From Tunturibacter psychrotolerans (GTDB lineage: Bacteria > Acidobacteriota > Terriglobia > Terriglobales > Acidobacteriaceae): a stretch of DNA of 64,000 nt. Below are positions 17,032 to 26,121 of the stretch, piece after piece. How positions within the stretch are numbered: position 1 is the first letter of the stretch; each line of letters opens with the position of its first letter. The position numbers and the translations under genes were made by a program. The stretch spans positions 4,340,001 through 4,404,000 of the forward strand of contig NZ_CP132942.1 in assembly GCF_040359615.1 (NCBI RefSeq), given 5' to 3'. Under the pieces are notes generated by a model. That model did no database searches. It was not told the DNA's origin and was given only the letters and a program-made list of their open reading frames with translations.

Positions 17032-18906
17032 TTAGCGAACCGCTGCATCGAAGGGGAGAAAAGCAGTAAAGACAGTTCCGTGATTTCTTGGAGCCTGGCT
17101 GCTTCTCACCGATAACTTTCCTTGATGTCGTTGGATTATTTCCTGACTAATCCAGAGTCCAAGCCCTGTGCCTCCGATACCTTTTGTCGTGAAAAACGCG
17201 TCGAAAACCTTCGACATCGTCTCCTGAGCTATCCCCGGACCATTGTCGGCCACTGTGATGGCTAATCCTGGACGTCCGCTTTCCCAGTCCATCCTCTCGT
17301 GGCACCTCACCAACAGACGACCGCCTTCAGAGTGCATCGCATCGATGGCGTTGCTGATCAAATTGCTCAGCACCTGACGAATCTCGCTTTCGAAGCAAAG
17401 GACAGGCCGAGAGCAGCGCACAAGCTTCTCGGGTTTGATATTCGAGTTCGCCAAACGGCTGTTGTGGATCGCAAGAATGCTCTCAATCAGTGCATGGGGA
17501 TTCATTTCAGTTGGGTTGCTGGATTGCTTATGAAATCTCAGGGTCTGGTTGGTGATCGCAGACACTCGCTGTAATTCGACATCGGCCGTGGCTAGGTATC
17601 TGCGGGCTTCCTGAAAATCTTCGGTCTTCTCTGCTAGATAAAGAAGGTTTGTGACTGATTCGAGTGGATTATTGATCTCGTGGGCGATACTGGATGCCAG
17701 GCGACCCACTGCGGCCAGTTTTTCATTCTGAATGAGGGCATTTTCGGATAGTTTTCGATCGGTAATATTGACGTTGATTCCTGTAACCCTCTCGACTATG
17801 CCGTCGGCCGAAAAAACGGATTTCCCCCAGGCTTCCAACCAGTGCACCGAGCCGTCCGGCCACAATACCCGGAATTGAGAACGGTATTCTCCTCGGCCTT
17901 CCATGGCCGGAATCAAGTCGTCCGCAACCCTGGCGCGGTCTTCTTCATGGAGATAAAGAAAGATCTGGTCGACATGAGTCATTTCGGAGGCTAACCGGCC
18001 ATACGTCCACTCGGTCCCTCCATCCCAAATGAAGTTTCCGGTCGCAAGTTCCCATTCCCAAGAGGCAATTTTTCCTGCGGCCTGCGCTAGGAGCAGTCGG
18101 TCGGCGATGATCTTGAAGTCTTCTTCGCTTTGCTTCTTATCCGTAATGTCTTCAACGATGGCAAACATGCTTGCGGAAGCGATATCGCTCCCCACAACAC
18201 GTCCTTTGGACCGAACCCATCGTATGCCGTCCGAGCGCATAACCCGGTATTCGATGTCATACTGCGGCCCGCCTGCCATGGCAATCTCAAAACGGGAGGC
18301 GGCCATCCCCCGGTCGTCGGGGTGTAAAAATTCACTCCAAAATTCGAGGGTACCGGCCCGCGCGGTCGCGCCGAAAATTTGCTGCATTGTCGCGTCCGCC
18401 ATAAAGGTCTTTTCATGGGGGTCATAGCACCACATCCCTAGGCCTGCGCCTTCCATCGCGAACTGAAGATGCTGTTCACTACGGCGTAACGTAGCTTCTG
18501 CATTTCGTCGTCCACTGGCTTCCCTGACCTCGCGCTCTATAGCAGGAATGAGCCGCGTGAGATTTTCTTTGGAGACATAATCCTGCGACCCAGCACGCAT
18601 GGAATCCACTGCTGTCTGTTCCGAGACGGCACCAGAGAGCATGATGAATGGAATATCTAATCCGGATGCCTTCAAAAGTTGAAGAGCCTCAGGGCCACTG
18701 AAGTTCGGCAAATTGTAGTCACCCAACACGATGTCGGGTAATGCTTCGCCCTCCAGTGCCGAGTGCATCGCGATCGCGTTCTCTACCCTGGCAATCGAGG
18801 GTGAAAAACCATGGCGTCGCAGATGCCGTTCGAGGAGGGCGGCGTCATCAGGATTATCTTCGACTAGAAGGATGCTTAGATTTTGGCGGTCTAATTCGGC
18901 GGGCAT
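17032..18906 (-). CDS. Hybrid: receiver, two PAS domains and histidine kinase
   Basis: A 624-residue protein. Residues 8-130 form a receiver (LSILLVEDNPDDAALLERHL, Asp in IVLGDYNLPNFSG, switch region MLSGAVSEQTA). PAS domains follow at about 150-260 and 275-395 (MWCYDPHEKTF...ITDKK; ASWEWELATGNF...ITDRKLSENAL). The H-box is SIAHEINNPLESVTNLLYLAEK and the ATPase has NLISNAIDAM, DNGPGIAQ and GTGLGLWISQEI. The start overlaps the upstream receiver gene by 16 bases. An N-terminal receiver on a kinase means the protein can take phosphoryl groups from the upstream kinase and send them on. Confidence 0.85.
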   Translation of the reverse strand: MPAELDRQNLSILLVEDNPDDAALLERHLRRHGFSPSIARVENAIAMHSALEGEALPDIVLGDYNLPNFSGPEALQLLKASGLDIPFIMLSGAVSEQTAVDSMRAGSQDYVSKENLTRLIPAIEREVREASGRRNAEATLRRSEQHLQFAMEGAGLGMWCYDPHEKTFMADATMQQIFGATARAGTLEFWSEFLHPDDRGMAASRFEIAMAGGPQYDIEYRVMRSDGIRWVRSKGRVVGSDIASASMFAIVEDITDKKQSEEDFKIIADRLLLAQAAGKIASWEWELATGNFIWDGGTEWTYGRLASEMTHVDQIFLYLHEEDRARVADDLIPAMEGRGEYRSQFRVLWPDGSVHWLEAWGKSVFSADGIVERVTGINVNITDRKLSENALIQNEKLAAVGRLASSIAHEINNPLESVTNLLYLAEKTEDFQEARRYLATADVELQRVSAITNQTLRFHKQSSNPTEMNPHALIESILAIHNSRLANSNIKPEKLVRCSRPVLCFESEIRQVLSNLISNAIDAMHSEGGRLLVRCHERMDWESGRPGLAITVADNGPGIAQETMSKVFDAFFTTKGIGGTGLGLWISQEIIQRHQGKLSVRSSQAPRNHGTVFTAFLPFDAAVR

Positions 18907-19313
18907 TCATTCAGCACAAGCCAATACATTCCCAGTTGGCGAGTGGCCTCTGCAAAATCATTAAAATTTACCGGCTTACGAATATAGCTGTTCACGCCAA
19001 GTTGATAGCTGCGTACTACATCTCGCTCTTCATCAGACGAGGTCAACACGACCACCGGAAGCAATCGCGTGTCGTCGCATTCACGAACTCGCTTCAGAAC
19101 CTCAAGGCCATCCAATTTCGGCAGTTTGAGGTCAAGCAGGACGACCTGGGGCTTAATCGCGTCTGGCCCGCAAAGCAGATTGACAGCTTCTTCGCCGTCC
19201 CGCGCCACGCGAATTTCATTTGCCATGTTCGATTTTTTCAAAGCGCGAATGGTCAGAGCTTCGTGATCGGGATCGTCTTCAACTAGCAATATCAATTTTG
19301 TTTTATCCGTCAT
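18891..19313 (-). CDS. Rcp1-type single-domain response regulator
   Basis: A 140-residue receiver of the Rcp1 type used with phytochrome-like kinases: LILLVEDDPDHEALTIRAL, phosphoacceptor in VVLLDLKLPKLDGLEVL, VVVLTSSDEERDVV, and KPVNFNDFAEATRQLGMYWL with the C-terminal motif LGxYWLxLNxxP. It lies 4 bases after the CHASE3 kinase gene and overlaps the hybrid kinase gene, so the three are one operon and probably one phosphorelay. Confidence 0.85.
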   Translation of the reverse strand: MTDKTKLILLVEDDPDHEALTIRALKKSNMANEIRVARDGEEAVNLLCGPDAIKPQVVLLDLKLPKLDGLEVLKRVRECDDTRLLPVVVLTSSDEERDVVRSYQLGVNSYIRKPVNFNDFAEATRQLGMYWLVLNECPPN

Positions 19314-19317
19314 AACG

Positions 19318-20772
19318 TCATCCTAGAGTAAACCAAAAAGTTGCTCCCTCTCCTTCCTTTGCATCTGCCCATATTCTTCCGTGGTGTCGACGTACCACGC
19401 GCGCCACCGTCGCTAATCCGATTCCCGAACCTTTAAAGTCTTTATCTCCGTGGAGTCGATTGAAGGCATTAAACAATTTGTCTTTGTAATGAATGTCGAA
19501 CCCTGCTCCGTTATCTCTAACAAACCAAGCGGTTTGAGTGGGATCCCATCCGAATTCTACCCTCGATTCTGGCTTCTTTGAGCTAAATTTGACTGCATTG
19601 CCCAACAGATTTTCGAGAGCGACCCGGAGGAGTTTCGGATCAGCTTGGGCAGTCAGGTCACTCTCGATAGTGAAATCGATCTTCTGCGCAGGATTTTGCT
19701 CGGTCAGTTGGCTGGCGACGCTTTGGGCAAGCGCCGTCAGATCGACCGACTCACGGTCAAGATCCGCTCGCGTAATTCGGGACAGCTGCAACAGCGCATC
19801 AATCAGGCTTCCCATCCGCTGAACGCCAGTTCTGACGCGCTGGATATAGTCTTTGCCTTCGGGACCTACGACGTCGGCATAGTCTTCCTCAAGAGCGAGA
19901 CTGAAGCCATCAATCGTTCGGAGGGGTGCCCGCAAATCGTGCGATACCGAGTAACTGAACGCCTCGAGCTCCTTATTAATAGTTTCTAACTCGGAGGTCC
20001 TTTGCTGTACACGAAGTTCGAGGCTCTGATTCAATAGTTGAATCTCTTCTGCTTTACGCTCCACCTCACGACGGGACAAAGCTAAACGCTGGGCCGACTG
20101 TTCAGCGGCCAGCCGGAGGTCACGCTCGCGGGCAAAATATCGAAACATGAGCACAATCAGGATCACATCGAGGACACTTGCTGCCCCGAGTGTGAATCGC
20201 ACCTTTTGAACCGCTATTCTGGCCGTGCGTATTCGATCGCCGAGAAGGCGCCGCTCTTCATTCTCCATTTCATCGGCGATCATACGCATGCGGTCCATAT
20301 CCGCCTTGCCGGCACTCAGATTCTCTGTCATACGAGCGGTTTCCAGGGGGACAGTGGACGAGCGTAGAGCGTTGACTTGTTCGGAGAGATAGAGTCGATG
20401 CTCCATCACCTGACGCATCTCCTCTGCTCGGACCTGTTGGCTCTGATTATCCGACGTCAGCTGCTGAAATGCGCTGAGACTTACCGGCAGTTCCGTCTTC
20501 GCCTTGCGGTAAGGCTCCAGAAATTTTTGGTCTCCCGTCAGTAGATATCCGCGACTTCCAGTCTCTGCGTCCTTAGCCGCGCTGATCACGCGTTCGACTT
20601 GAGCGATCACCTCCCATGTGTGATCAACCCATCTGTGACTATCTTCGAGACCCTGCACGGAACTGAGCGCAATCCATACGTTGCCGATTACAAATAAGAT
20701 GGCGCCAGACAACAGGATTGGGATGAGCTTTCGATTCGAAGGCCTCATTTTAACTTCGTCTATTTCTGCCAT
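19318..20772 (-). CDS. CHASE3-domain membrane histidine kinase
   Basis: About 484 residues from MAEIDEVKM. A membrane helix (LIPILLSGAILFVIGNVWIAL) is followed by a CHASE3 sensor of about 140 residues (DAETGSRGYLLTGDQKFLEPYRKA), a second helix (AASVLDVILIVLMFRYFA) and a coiled coil. The kinase core has SYSVSHDLRAPLRTIDGFSLAL, then LLGNAVKFSSKK, DNGAGFDIHYKDKLFNAF and GSGIGLATVARVVRRHHG. This HisKA type is the phytochrome/Cph1-like group that pairs with Rcp1 regulators, which fits the next gene. The signal is unknown. An upstream in-frame extension to 20826 lacks support. Confidence 0.85.
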   Translation of the reverse strand: MAEIDEVKMRPSNRKLIPILLSGAILFVIGNVWIALSSVQGLEDSHRWVDHTWEVIAQVERVISAAKDAETGSRGYLLTGDQKFLEPYRKAKTELPVSLSAFQQLTSDNQSQQVRAEEMRQVMEHRLYLSEQVNALRSSTVPLETARMTENLSAGKADMDRMRMIADEMENEERRLLGDRIRTARIAVQKVRFTLGAASVLDVILIVLMFRYFARERDLRLAAEQSAQRLALSRREVERKAEEIQLLNQSLELRVQQRTSELETINKELEAFSYSVSHDLRAPLRTIDGFSLALEEDYADVVGPEGKDYIQRVRTGVQRMGSLIDALLQLSRITRADLDRESVDLTALAQSVASQLTEQNPAQKIDFTIESDLTAQADPKLLRVALENLLGNAVKFSSKKPESRVEFGWDPTQTAWFVRDNGAGFDIHYKDKLFNAFNRLHGDKDFKGSGIGLATVARVVRRHHGRIWADAKEGEGATFWFTLG

Positions 20773-20969
20773 CTTTCCAACGTATCGCCTAACGTCAGAT
20801 TTGACTAATCCGATCTCACTCCACACCTAAGACTGAATAGTTCTGAACACGACAGCCGCGACCTGAACAGTTAACAATCGGTGCGAGAAAGACCGTAAAT
20901 TGGTTACGTCACACTTGCGGATAAAGGTCAAGGGATTCGGGGCTTCCTTACGAGATTCGAGGGCAGATC

Positions 20970-23330
20970 TTATGCGTTCCGTGGAACATCGTAGAGCGTG
21001 TGCAGAGGCACGAATACCCGAACTGTTGTCCCATGGCTCTCCACATCCCTTTGGCTCGTGATGCTGATTTGACCTCCGTGGCCCTCGATGAATTGCTTCG
21101 CAACGAACAGTCCAATTCCGGTACCCACAGTGGAACGAGTCGTGAAGAAGGCCTCAAACACCCTCGGAAGATCGCGGGGTGCGATGCCTTCGCCATCGTC
21201 AGAGATTGTCAGCAATGTTCCACTGGCGGGCTCCTCAATATCCTCTACGGAAACGGATAGATGACCTCCGCTCGGCGTGGCGTAGATGGAGTTCGCAATG
21301 AGATTCGAGATAACTTGCATCATCTCCCCTCGACGAAGTATCGCTTTACGCGAAGATTGCAGGGATGTGCTGAAGTTGATGCCGGCCGCACTGCAGCGCG
21401 GCTCATAGATAATGACTGCGTGTTGAGCTATCTCACTGAGAGACGCTAAAGTCGCCGCAGTGTGTTCGCGATAGTATCCGAGCGTTTGCTTGGCTATATG
21501 GGAGACGCGTCCGAGTTCGTCTTCGGCGGTCGAAAGGTAGTTCAGGCCGTCTTCGTCGGTGATCTTCGAACGAAGCAGATACAGCAAATTCATCACCGCT
21601 TCGAGAGGATTGTTAATCTCATGCGCAATGGTCGCTGCCATGCGTCCGGTTGCTGCAATTTTTTCCGCTTGCATTAAGGATCGTTCAATGCGTTTCCGGT
21701 CAGAAATATCGCGAAGGATCTTGGAAGCTCCAATGACGAGTCCGCGATCGCCTCGGATCGGAGAAACCGTGACGGAGACTTCGATCAGTCTGCCGTCCTT
21801 TGTAAGACGAACGGTCTCGAAGTGCTCTACACGTTGTCCCGCGCGGATAGTCTCGATGATCCTTTTCTCTTCAGCTCGTAGATCATCGGGGATCAGTTTG
21901 AGAATCGACTGGCCGACCATCTCGTCAGCGGTATAACCGAAGAGACGACTGGCCGCGCCATTCCAACTCGTGATAATGCCGTTGAGATCCTTGCTGAGGA
22001 TCACGTCGTCGGAGGAATCCACGATTGCAGCAAGCCGCTGCATCGCTTCCTCAGCAGTTTGCCGATCCGTTACATCGTTTCCGACCACGATGATCCCCGA
22101 AACACTTCCGTCGACCTCACGCAATGGCTGGTACACGAAATCGAGGTAACGCTCATCTGACGGCAGACCCTGGGCCGCTTCGACTTGAAACCGAATGCCA
22201 TTTCCAACAAATGGCTCGCCTTGCAAGACCTTATCGAGAATGTCGATGTAGCCCTGCCCCGCGGCCTCCGGCAAGGCCACGCGTACGGGTTTGTTCAGGA
22301 CATCACGGTTGTTCACCAGACGCAGGTAGGACGGATTCACCATGGTGAAGACGTGGTCCGGTCCTTGCAAAAGGGCAAAGAAGACCGGTGCCTGTTGAAG
22401 CGCCTCGAACGCTCTGGTTCTTTCTCGCAGCATGGCCCTTTCGGCGAGCTTTCGTTCCGTGATATCGCGAAAGACTAAAATGATGCCGGTTAGCTTGCCC
22501 TCATCGTCCCAGATGGGAGCGCCGCTATCATCAATGGCCGTCTCGGTCCCGTCCTTTCGGATCAAGATCGTGTGATTGGCGAGGCCGACAATGGTGCCGA
22601 GACGGCGCACCTTGTCCGCCGGACTTTCCACAGGTTCCCGCAATTTCTCGTCAACAATGCGGAACACGGCGCTCAGGAGCTCGCCACGCGCGTCTTTCAG
22701 AGTCCAGCCCGTCAGACTTTCCGCGACGTGATTCATGTCGGTAATGCAAGCATGTTCATCGGTGACGATCACGGCATCGCCGATGCTTTGCAGAATCCGC
22801 GAAGCCCGCGCTTCACTCTCGGCGAGCTTGCGAAGTGCCACGACCTCTCCCGTAACGTCATGAAGGGAACCGAAGAGGCCGGCGATGGCTTCGTTCTCGA
22901 AGATCGGGTTGAAGGAGTAATTCAGGTAGGCGTCCCTCACACCGTTTTCCGTCGGAAGCGGAACCAGAAGCTTTTCGTGAAAGACTGTTTTTCCTGTGGC
23001 AAGTGCCTGTTCTAATAGGGGTCCCACCACGTGCCACGATTCGCTGTAGACCTCACGGGCTGATTTTCCCAGTGCGAAGGGGTGACGGGGCCCAGGAATG
23101 GGACGGTAGGCGTCGTTGTAAATCAAAATGAGCTGAGGTCCCCACATGGTCCTTGCAGGGGAGGAAGAAGCCAGGGTTAGATTGACAATCGTGAGAAGTT
23201 CCTTCGACCAAGTTTCAATGGGGCCGAGCGGAGTCGAACTCCAGTCATAATCACGCACCAAATCTGCCATCTCGCCAGTGCCGATAATACGACCAGATAC
23301 CGTCTCTAACGCTGACTTTTCCTTTTGCAA
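20970..23330 (-). CDS. Multi-PAS sensor histidine kinase
   Basis: A 786-residue soluble kinase. The N-terminal 150 residues (RDYDWSSTPLGPIETW...) are the PAS-like input common in large soil kinases. Three further PAS/PAC units follow (ASRILQSIGDAVIVTDEHACITDMN; LLQGPDHVFTMVNPSYLRL; IVDSSDDVILSKDLNGIITSWN). The kinase core has ATIAHEINNPLEAVMNLLYLL, NLIANSIYAT, DDGEGIAPRDLPRVFEAFFTTR and GTGIGLFVAKQFIEGHGG. Its last 120 residues are closely paralogous to the fragment at 46387-46761. It is separate from the CHASE3 operon by 197 bases. Confidence 0.85.
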   Translation of the reverse strand: MQKEKSALETVSGRIIGTGEMADLVRDYDWSSTPLGPIETWSKELLTIVNLTLASSSPARTMWGPQLILIYNDAYRPIPGPRHPFALGKSAREVYSESWHVVGPLLEQALATGKTVFHEKLLVPLPTENGVRDAYLNYSFNPIFENEAIAGLFGSLHDVTGEVVALRKLAESEARASRILQSIGDAVIVTDEHACITDMNHVAESLTGWTLKDARGELLSAVFRIVDEKLREPVESPADKVRRLGTIVGLANHTILIRKDGTETAIDDSGAPIWDDEGKLTGIILVFRDITERKLAERAMLRERTRAFEALQQAPVFFALLQGPDHVFTMVNPSYLRLVNNRDVLNKPVRVALPEAAGQGYIDILDKVLQGEPFVGNGIRFQVEAAQGLPSDERYLDFVYQPLREVDGSVSGIIVVGNDVTDRQTAEEAMQRLAAIVDSSDDVILSKDLNGIITSWNGAASRLFGYTADEMVGQSILKLIPDDLRAEEKRIIETIRAGQRVEHFETVRLTKDGRLIEVSVTVSPIRGDRGLVIGASKILRDISDRKRIERSLMQAEKIAATGRMAATIAHEINNPLEAVMNLLYLLRSKITDEDGLNYLSTAEDELGRVSHIAKQTLGYYREHTAATLASLSEIAQHAVIIYEPRCSAAGINFSTSLQSSRKAILRRGEMMQVISNLIANSIYATPSGGHLSVSVEDIEEPASGTLLTISDDGEGIAPRDLPRVFEAFFTTRSTVGTGIGLFVAKQFIEGHGGQISITSQRDVESHGTTVRVFVPLHTLYDVPRNA

Positions 23331-23627
23331 AAATCACCTATCGGGCCAGTGAACTACCAATTCAAAACTCGGGGCCATTTCTATACCGGTCGATGTTTAG
23401 GAACCTAGAAATCCAACCCCTCCCCGTCCATCCTAGTCGAGAATGGACTGATCTCGCCTTCGAAGTAGCTTTAGGCACACTAAATCATGGTAGGCAGCTC
23501 GTCCTCTCCTGGCCCAGACGTTCTCACGTCTTCCGCCAGACTCGAAGGAGGAACAAATAGCTCTCTTTTGTGTTCTAAGTCTCTTTAAAGGAGAACCCCG
23601 CGCGGTAGTCCTCCCACCTCTGTTTTC
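23331..23627. other. Intergenic region without recognised features
   Basis: About 300 bases upstream of the multi-PAS kinase and downstream of the DUF899 gene. No convincing frame, hairpin with T-run or repeat was seen. Confidence 0.35.
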
Positions 23628-24353
23628 CTACGCTTGCGCTTTCTTTCCGTAGGCGAGTGCCGGGTACCACTCCCCTCGTCCTTTGGGGGTCAGATCCATC
23701 AAATTCCACAGTGGCGCGAGCAAGTCGATTCCGCGTTCCTTGATCTCCGACGACATCCTAGGATGTGCGGTATAAAAGTGCCGCACAAGGCCGTCACTGT
23801 GTCTCGCAAAAACAGAGATGGTGGAATCCTGCCCTCCGTCAACATCTTCACTGCCAAGATCGAATTTGAAGGTACTTGAACCCGCGCTGAGCAATCGGAC
23901 ATTGTTCCAACCGCGTGCCCGCGCATGATCGCGCAGCGCCTTAGGTTCCGCAGCAGCGACGATTGCGAAATCAATGTTCTGTGCGATGTGTTGCGCCACG
24001 CCGTTCAATCCGTCAATCCACATCGTGCACATTGGACACGGATTGGTCTGTTTCTTGCCGTACATTAGGTGATAGATCACCAGCGGACGCTCCCCTGCCG
24101 TGAAAAGCTCGCTCAACTTTACCTTGCTTATAGGCTCATCGCCCGCATCGAGATTGGCCGGCCCTTCGACAAATTCGTAGTCCTGGAGTGCTGCCCCCTG
24201 CGGCAACTCGCGACGCAACGCAGCGATTCGTTCTTCATGTTTCATCAACTCGATTTCCGCCAGACGCAACTCCTCACGCTTCGCCAGGTACTCGTCGGAG
24301 TCGTTCGTAAGGTTCGTTTCCCGGTAGGTTCCGTTTATAAATTCATGAACCAT
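23628..24353 (-). CDS. DUF899 family thioredoxin-like protein
   Basis: About 241 residues from ATG 24353, preceded by GGGGAGG. The family pattern is clear: EYLAKREELRLAEIELMKHEERIAALRRELP in pieces, then YHLMYGKKQTNPCPMCTMWIDGLNG with a CPMC pair in the thioredoxin position, and SVFARHSDGLVRHFYTAHPR near the C-terminus. DUF899 proteins have a thioredoxin-like fold and unknown substrates. Neighbouring genes are GH13 enzymes and kinases, which does not tell us the role. Confidence 0.85.
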   Translation of the reverse strand: MVHEFINGTYRETNLTNDSDEYLAKREELRLAEIELMKHEERIAALRRELPQGAALQDYEFVEGPANLDAGDEPISKVKLSELFTAGERPLVIYHLMYGKKQTNPCPMCTMWIDGLNGVAQHIAQNIDFAIVAAAEPKALRDHARARGWNNVRLLSAGSSTFKFDLGSEDVDGGQDSTISVFARHSDGLVRHFYTAHPRMSSEIKERGIDLLAPLWNLMDLTPKGRGEWYPALAYGKKAQA

Positions 24354-24413
24354 ATCAGACCTCCCCAGCCTACCGGCTAGATCTCCGGTAAGCCTCAACA
24401 GTTGGATGCGAGG

Positions 24414-26075
24414 TTAGACGGCAGTGCGTTTGAGCAGGTAATCCAGGCCGCATACACGGAACCAACGATAGCCGTACGGTTCGAGCAGCATGCGGTGCTT
24501 ACCGCTGGCGTCGGGTTCGCTGTGGTCGTTAGACAGAAGATTGGCGAGCACGCATTTCTCTTCGTCGGCGTCGACCGAGAGGCGCACCTCACGCGGTTCG
24601 CCGCTAAGGTTGTGGACGCAGAGTACAGCGTTGTTGCGCCAGTCATACTGAATTGCCAGAACTTTCGGGGTTCCCGTCGAAACAAACGAAAAATCGCCCC
24701 AGCCAATCTCGGGGACCTCTTTGCGCATGCGGATAATGCGTTCCATCCAGTTCAGAAGTGAGTTAGGGTCACGGCGTTGATCTGCGACGTTGACGTGTTG
24801 AAAGCTGTATGGTCCATCGCTAATCACGGGCAGGACAGGCTTTTCACTCTTGGTGAAACCGGCATTCGGCTCCGTCGACCATTGCATGGGCGTACGAGCG
24901 CAGTTCCGCTCAGGTAATTTGAGATTGTCACCCATCCCGATCTCGTCGCCGTAACGAACGACGGGAGTCCCCGGCAAAGTCATCATTAGGCTATAAGCAA
25001 GTTCCAGCCGGCGCCGATCTCCCTGAAGCATAGGTGCAAGTCGACGCCGGATGCCACGTTGATACAACTGCATCTCCGGATCGGGGCCAAACGCCGCAAA
25101 GACGATTTCTCTCTGTTTGTCTTCGAGACGGCCAAGATCGAGTTCATCATGATTCCGAAGAAATTGTCCCCATTGCGCGGTAGTGGGACGCGACTTGGTC
25201 GCCCGCATTGCTTTAACAAGGAGCCGAGAATCGCTGCTGGCGAGAGCGTAAAAAAGATGCTGATTCACCTCAAAATTGAACATCATCTGCAACCGCTCGC
25301 CTGCGGTGCCGAAGTATTTCATGTCGGTTCCTGGAAGAACGTTCGCCTCTGCCAGGATGATCGCCTCTCCCTCCCTCCAGGTCAGAAACTGGCTGAAGAC
25401 GCGTAGCATGTCGTACTGCTCTTTGGGTTTGGCGATACTTGCTCCCTTTTGCGAAATGACAAAAGGGACGGCGTCCATGCGGAATCCCGATACCCCAAGT
25501 TGTAACCAAAAACCCATGATCTTAAGGATTTCAGCCTGGACTTCGGGATTCGAGGTGTTGAGGTCAGGCTGAAACTCATAGAAGCGGTGGAAGTAGAAGG
25601 CCTTTGCGGCTTCATCGTAGTCCCACGTTGACTTCTGCACGCCAGGAAACACGATGCCCGAACTAGCGTTCTTTGGCTTCTTCTTCGACCATAGATACCA
25701 GTCGCGGTATCTGGACTCCGGATCGCGACGCGCCTCTTGAAACCAAGGATGCTCATCGGACGTATGGTTGACTACCAGATCAATGAGGACGCGCATTCCG
25801 CGCTGCTTACAGCCATGCGTGAACTCGACAAAGTCGCCGAGAGTACCGTATCTCGGATCGACGCCGTAGTAGTTTGCGACATCGTACCCGCCGTCCTTGC
25901 CGGGGGAAGGCTGAAAAGGCATTAGCCAAATGGCTGTGACGCCCATTCCCTGCAAGTAGTCAAGGCGACGCATCAACCCTTGAAAGTCTCCGATGCCGTC
26001 CCCATTAGCATCCATATATGTAGCGACTGAAAGGCAGTAGATGACGGCGTTCTTATACCAGAGGTCGTTGATCAT
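24414..26075 (-). CDS. GH13 enzyme, trehalose synthase-like (maltose glucosyltransferase type)
   Basis: A 553-residue GH13 protein. Family regions: DLVVNHTSDEHPWF (region I), GFRMDAVPF with the nucleophile Asp (region II), IILAEANV with the acid/base Glu (region III), LRNHDELDL (region IV). The opening WYKNAVIYCLSVATYMDANGDGIGDF matches trehalose synthases and related enzymes that interconvert maltose and trehalose. The C-terminal beta domain is complete; no maltokinase domain is fused. It is divergent from another GH13 gene, with 46 bases between them. A trehalose role would fit desiccation tolerance, but a plain alpha-glucosidase is possible. Confidence 0.8.
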   Translation of the reverse strand: MINDLWYKNAVIYCLSVATYMDANGDGIGDFQGLMRRLDYLQGMGVTAIWLMPFQPSPGKDGGYDVANYYGVDPRYGTLGDFVEFTHGCKQRGMRVLIDLVVNHTSDEHPWFQEARRDPESRYRDWYLWSKKKPKNASSGIVFPGVQKSTWDYDEAAKAFYFHRFYEFQPDLNTSNPEVQAEILKIMGFWLQLGVSGFRMDAVPFVISQKGASIAKPKEQYDMLRVFSQFLTWREGEAIILAEANVLPGTDMKYFGTAGERLQMMFNFEVNQHLFYALASSDSRLLVKAMRATKSRPTTAQWGQFLRNHDELDLGRLEDKQREIVFAAFGPDPEMQLYQRGIRRRLAPMLQGDRRRLELAYSLMMTLPGTPVVRYGDEIGMGDNLKLPERNCARTPMQWSTEPNAGFTKSEKPVLPVISDGPYSFQHVNVADQRRDPNSLLNWMERIIRMRKEVPEIGWGDFSFVSTGTPKVLAIQYDWRNNAVLCVHNLSGEPREVRLSVDADEEKCVLANLLSNDHSEPDASGKHRMLLEPYGYRWFRVCGLDYLLKRTAV

Positions 26076-26121
26076 GCGAGCAGTCTTTCAGTTTCCGAAT
26101 TCTTTTCAGGAGCAGAGTTAG

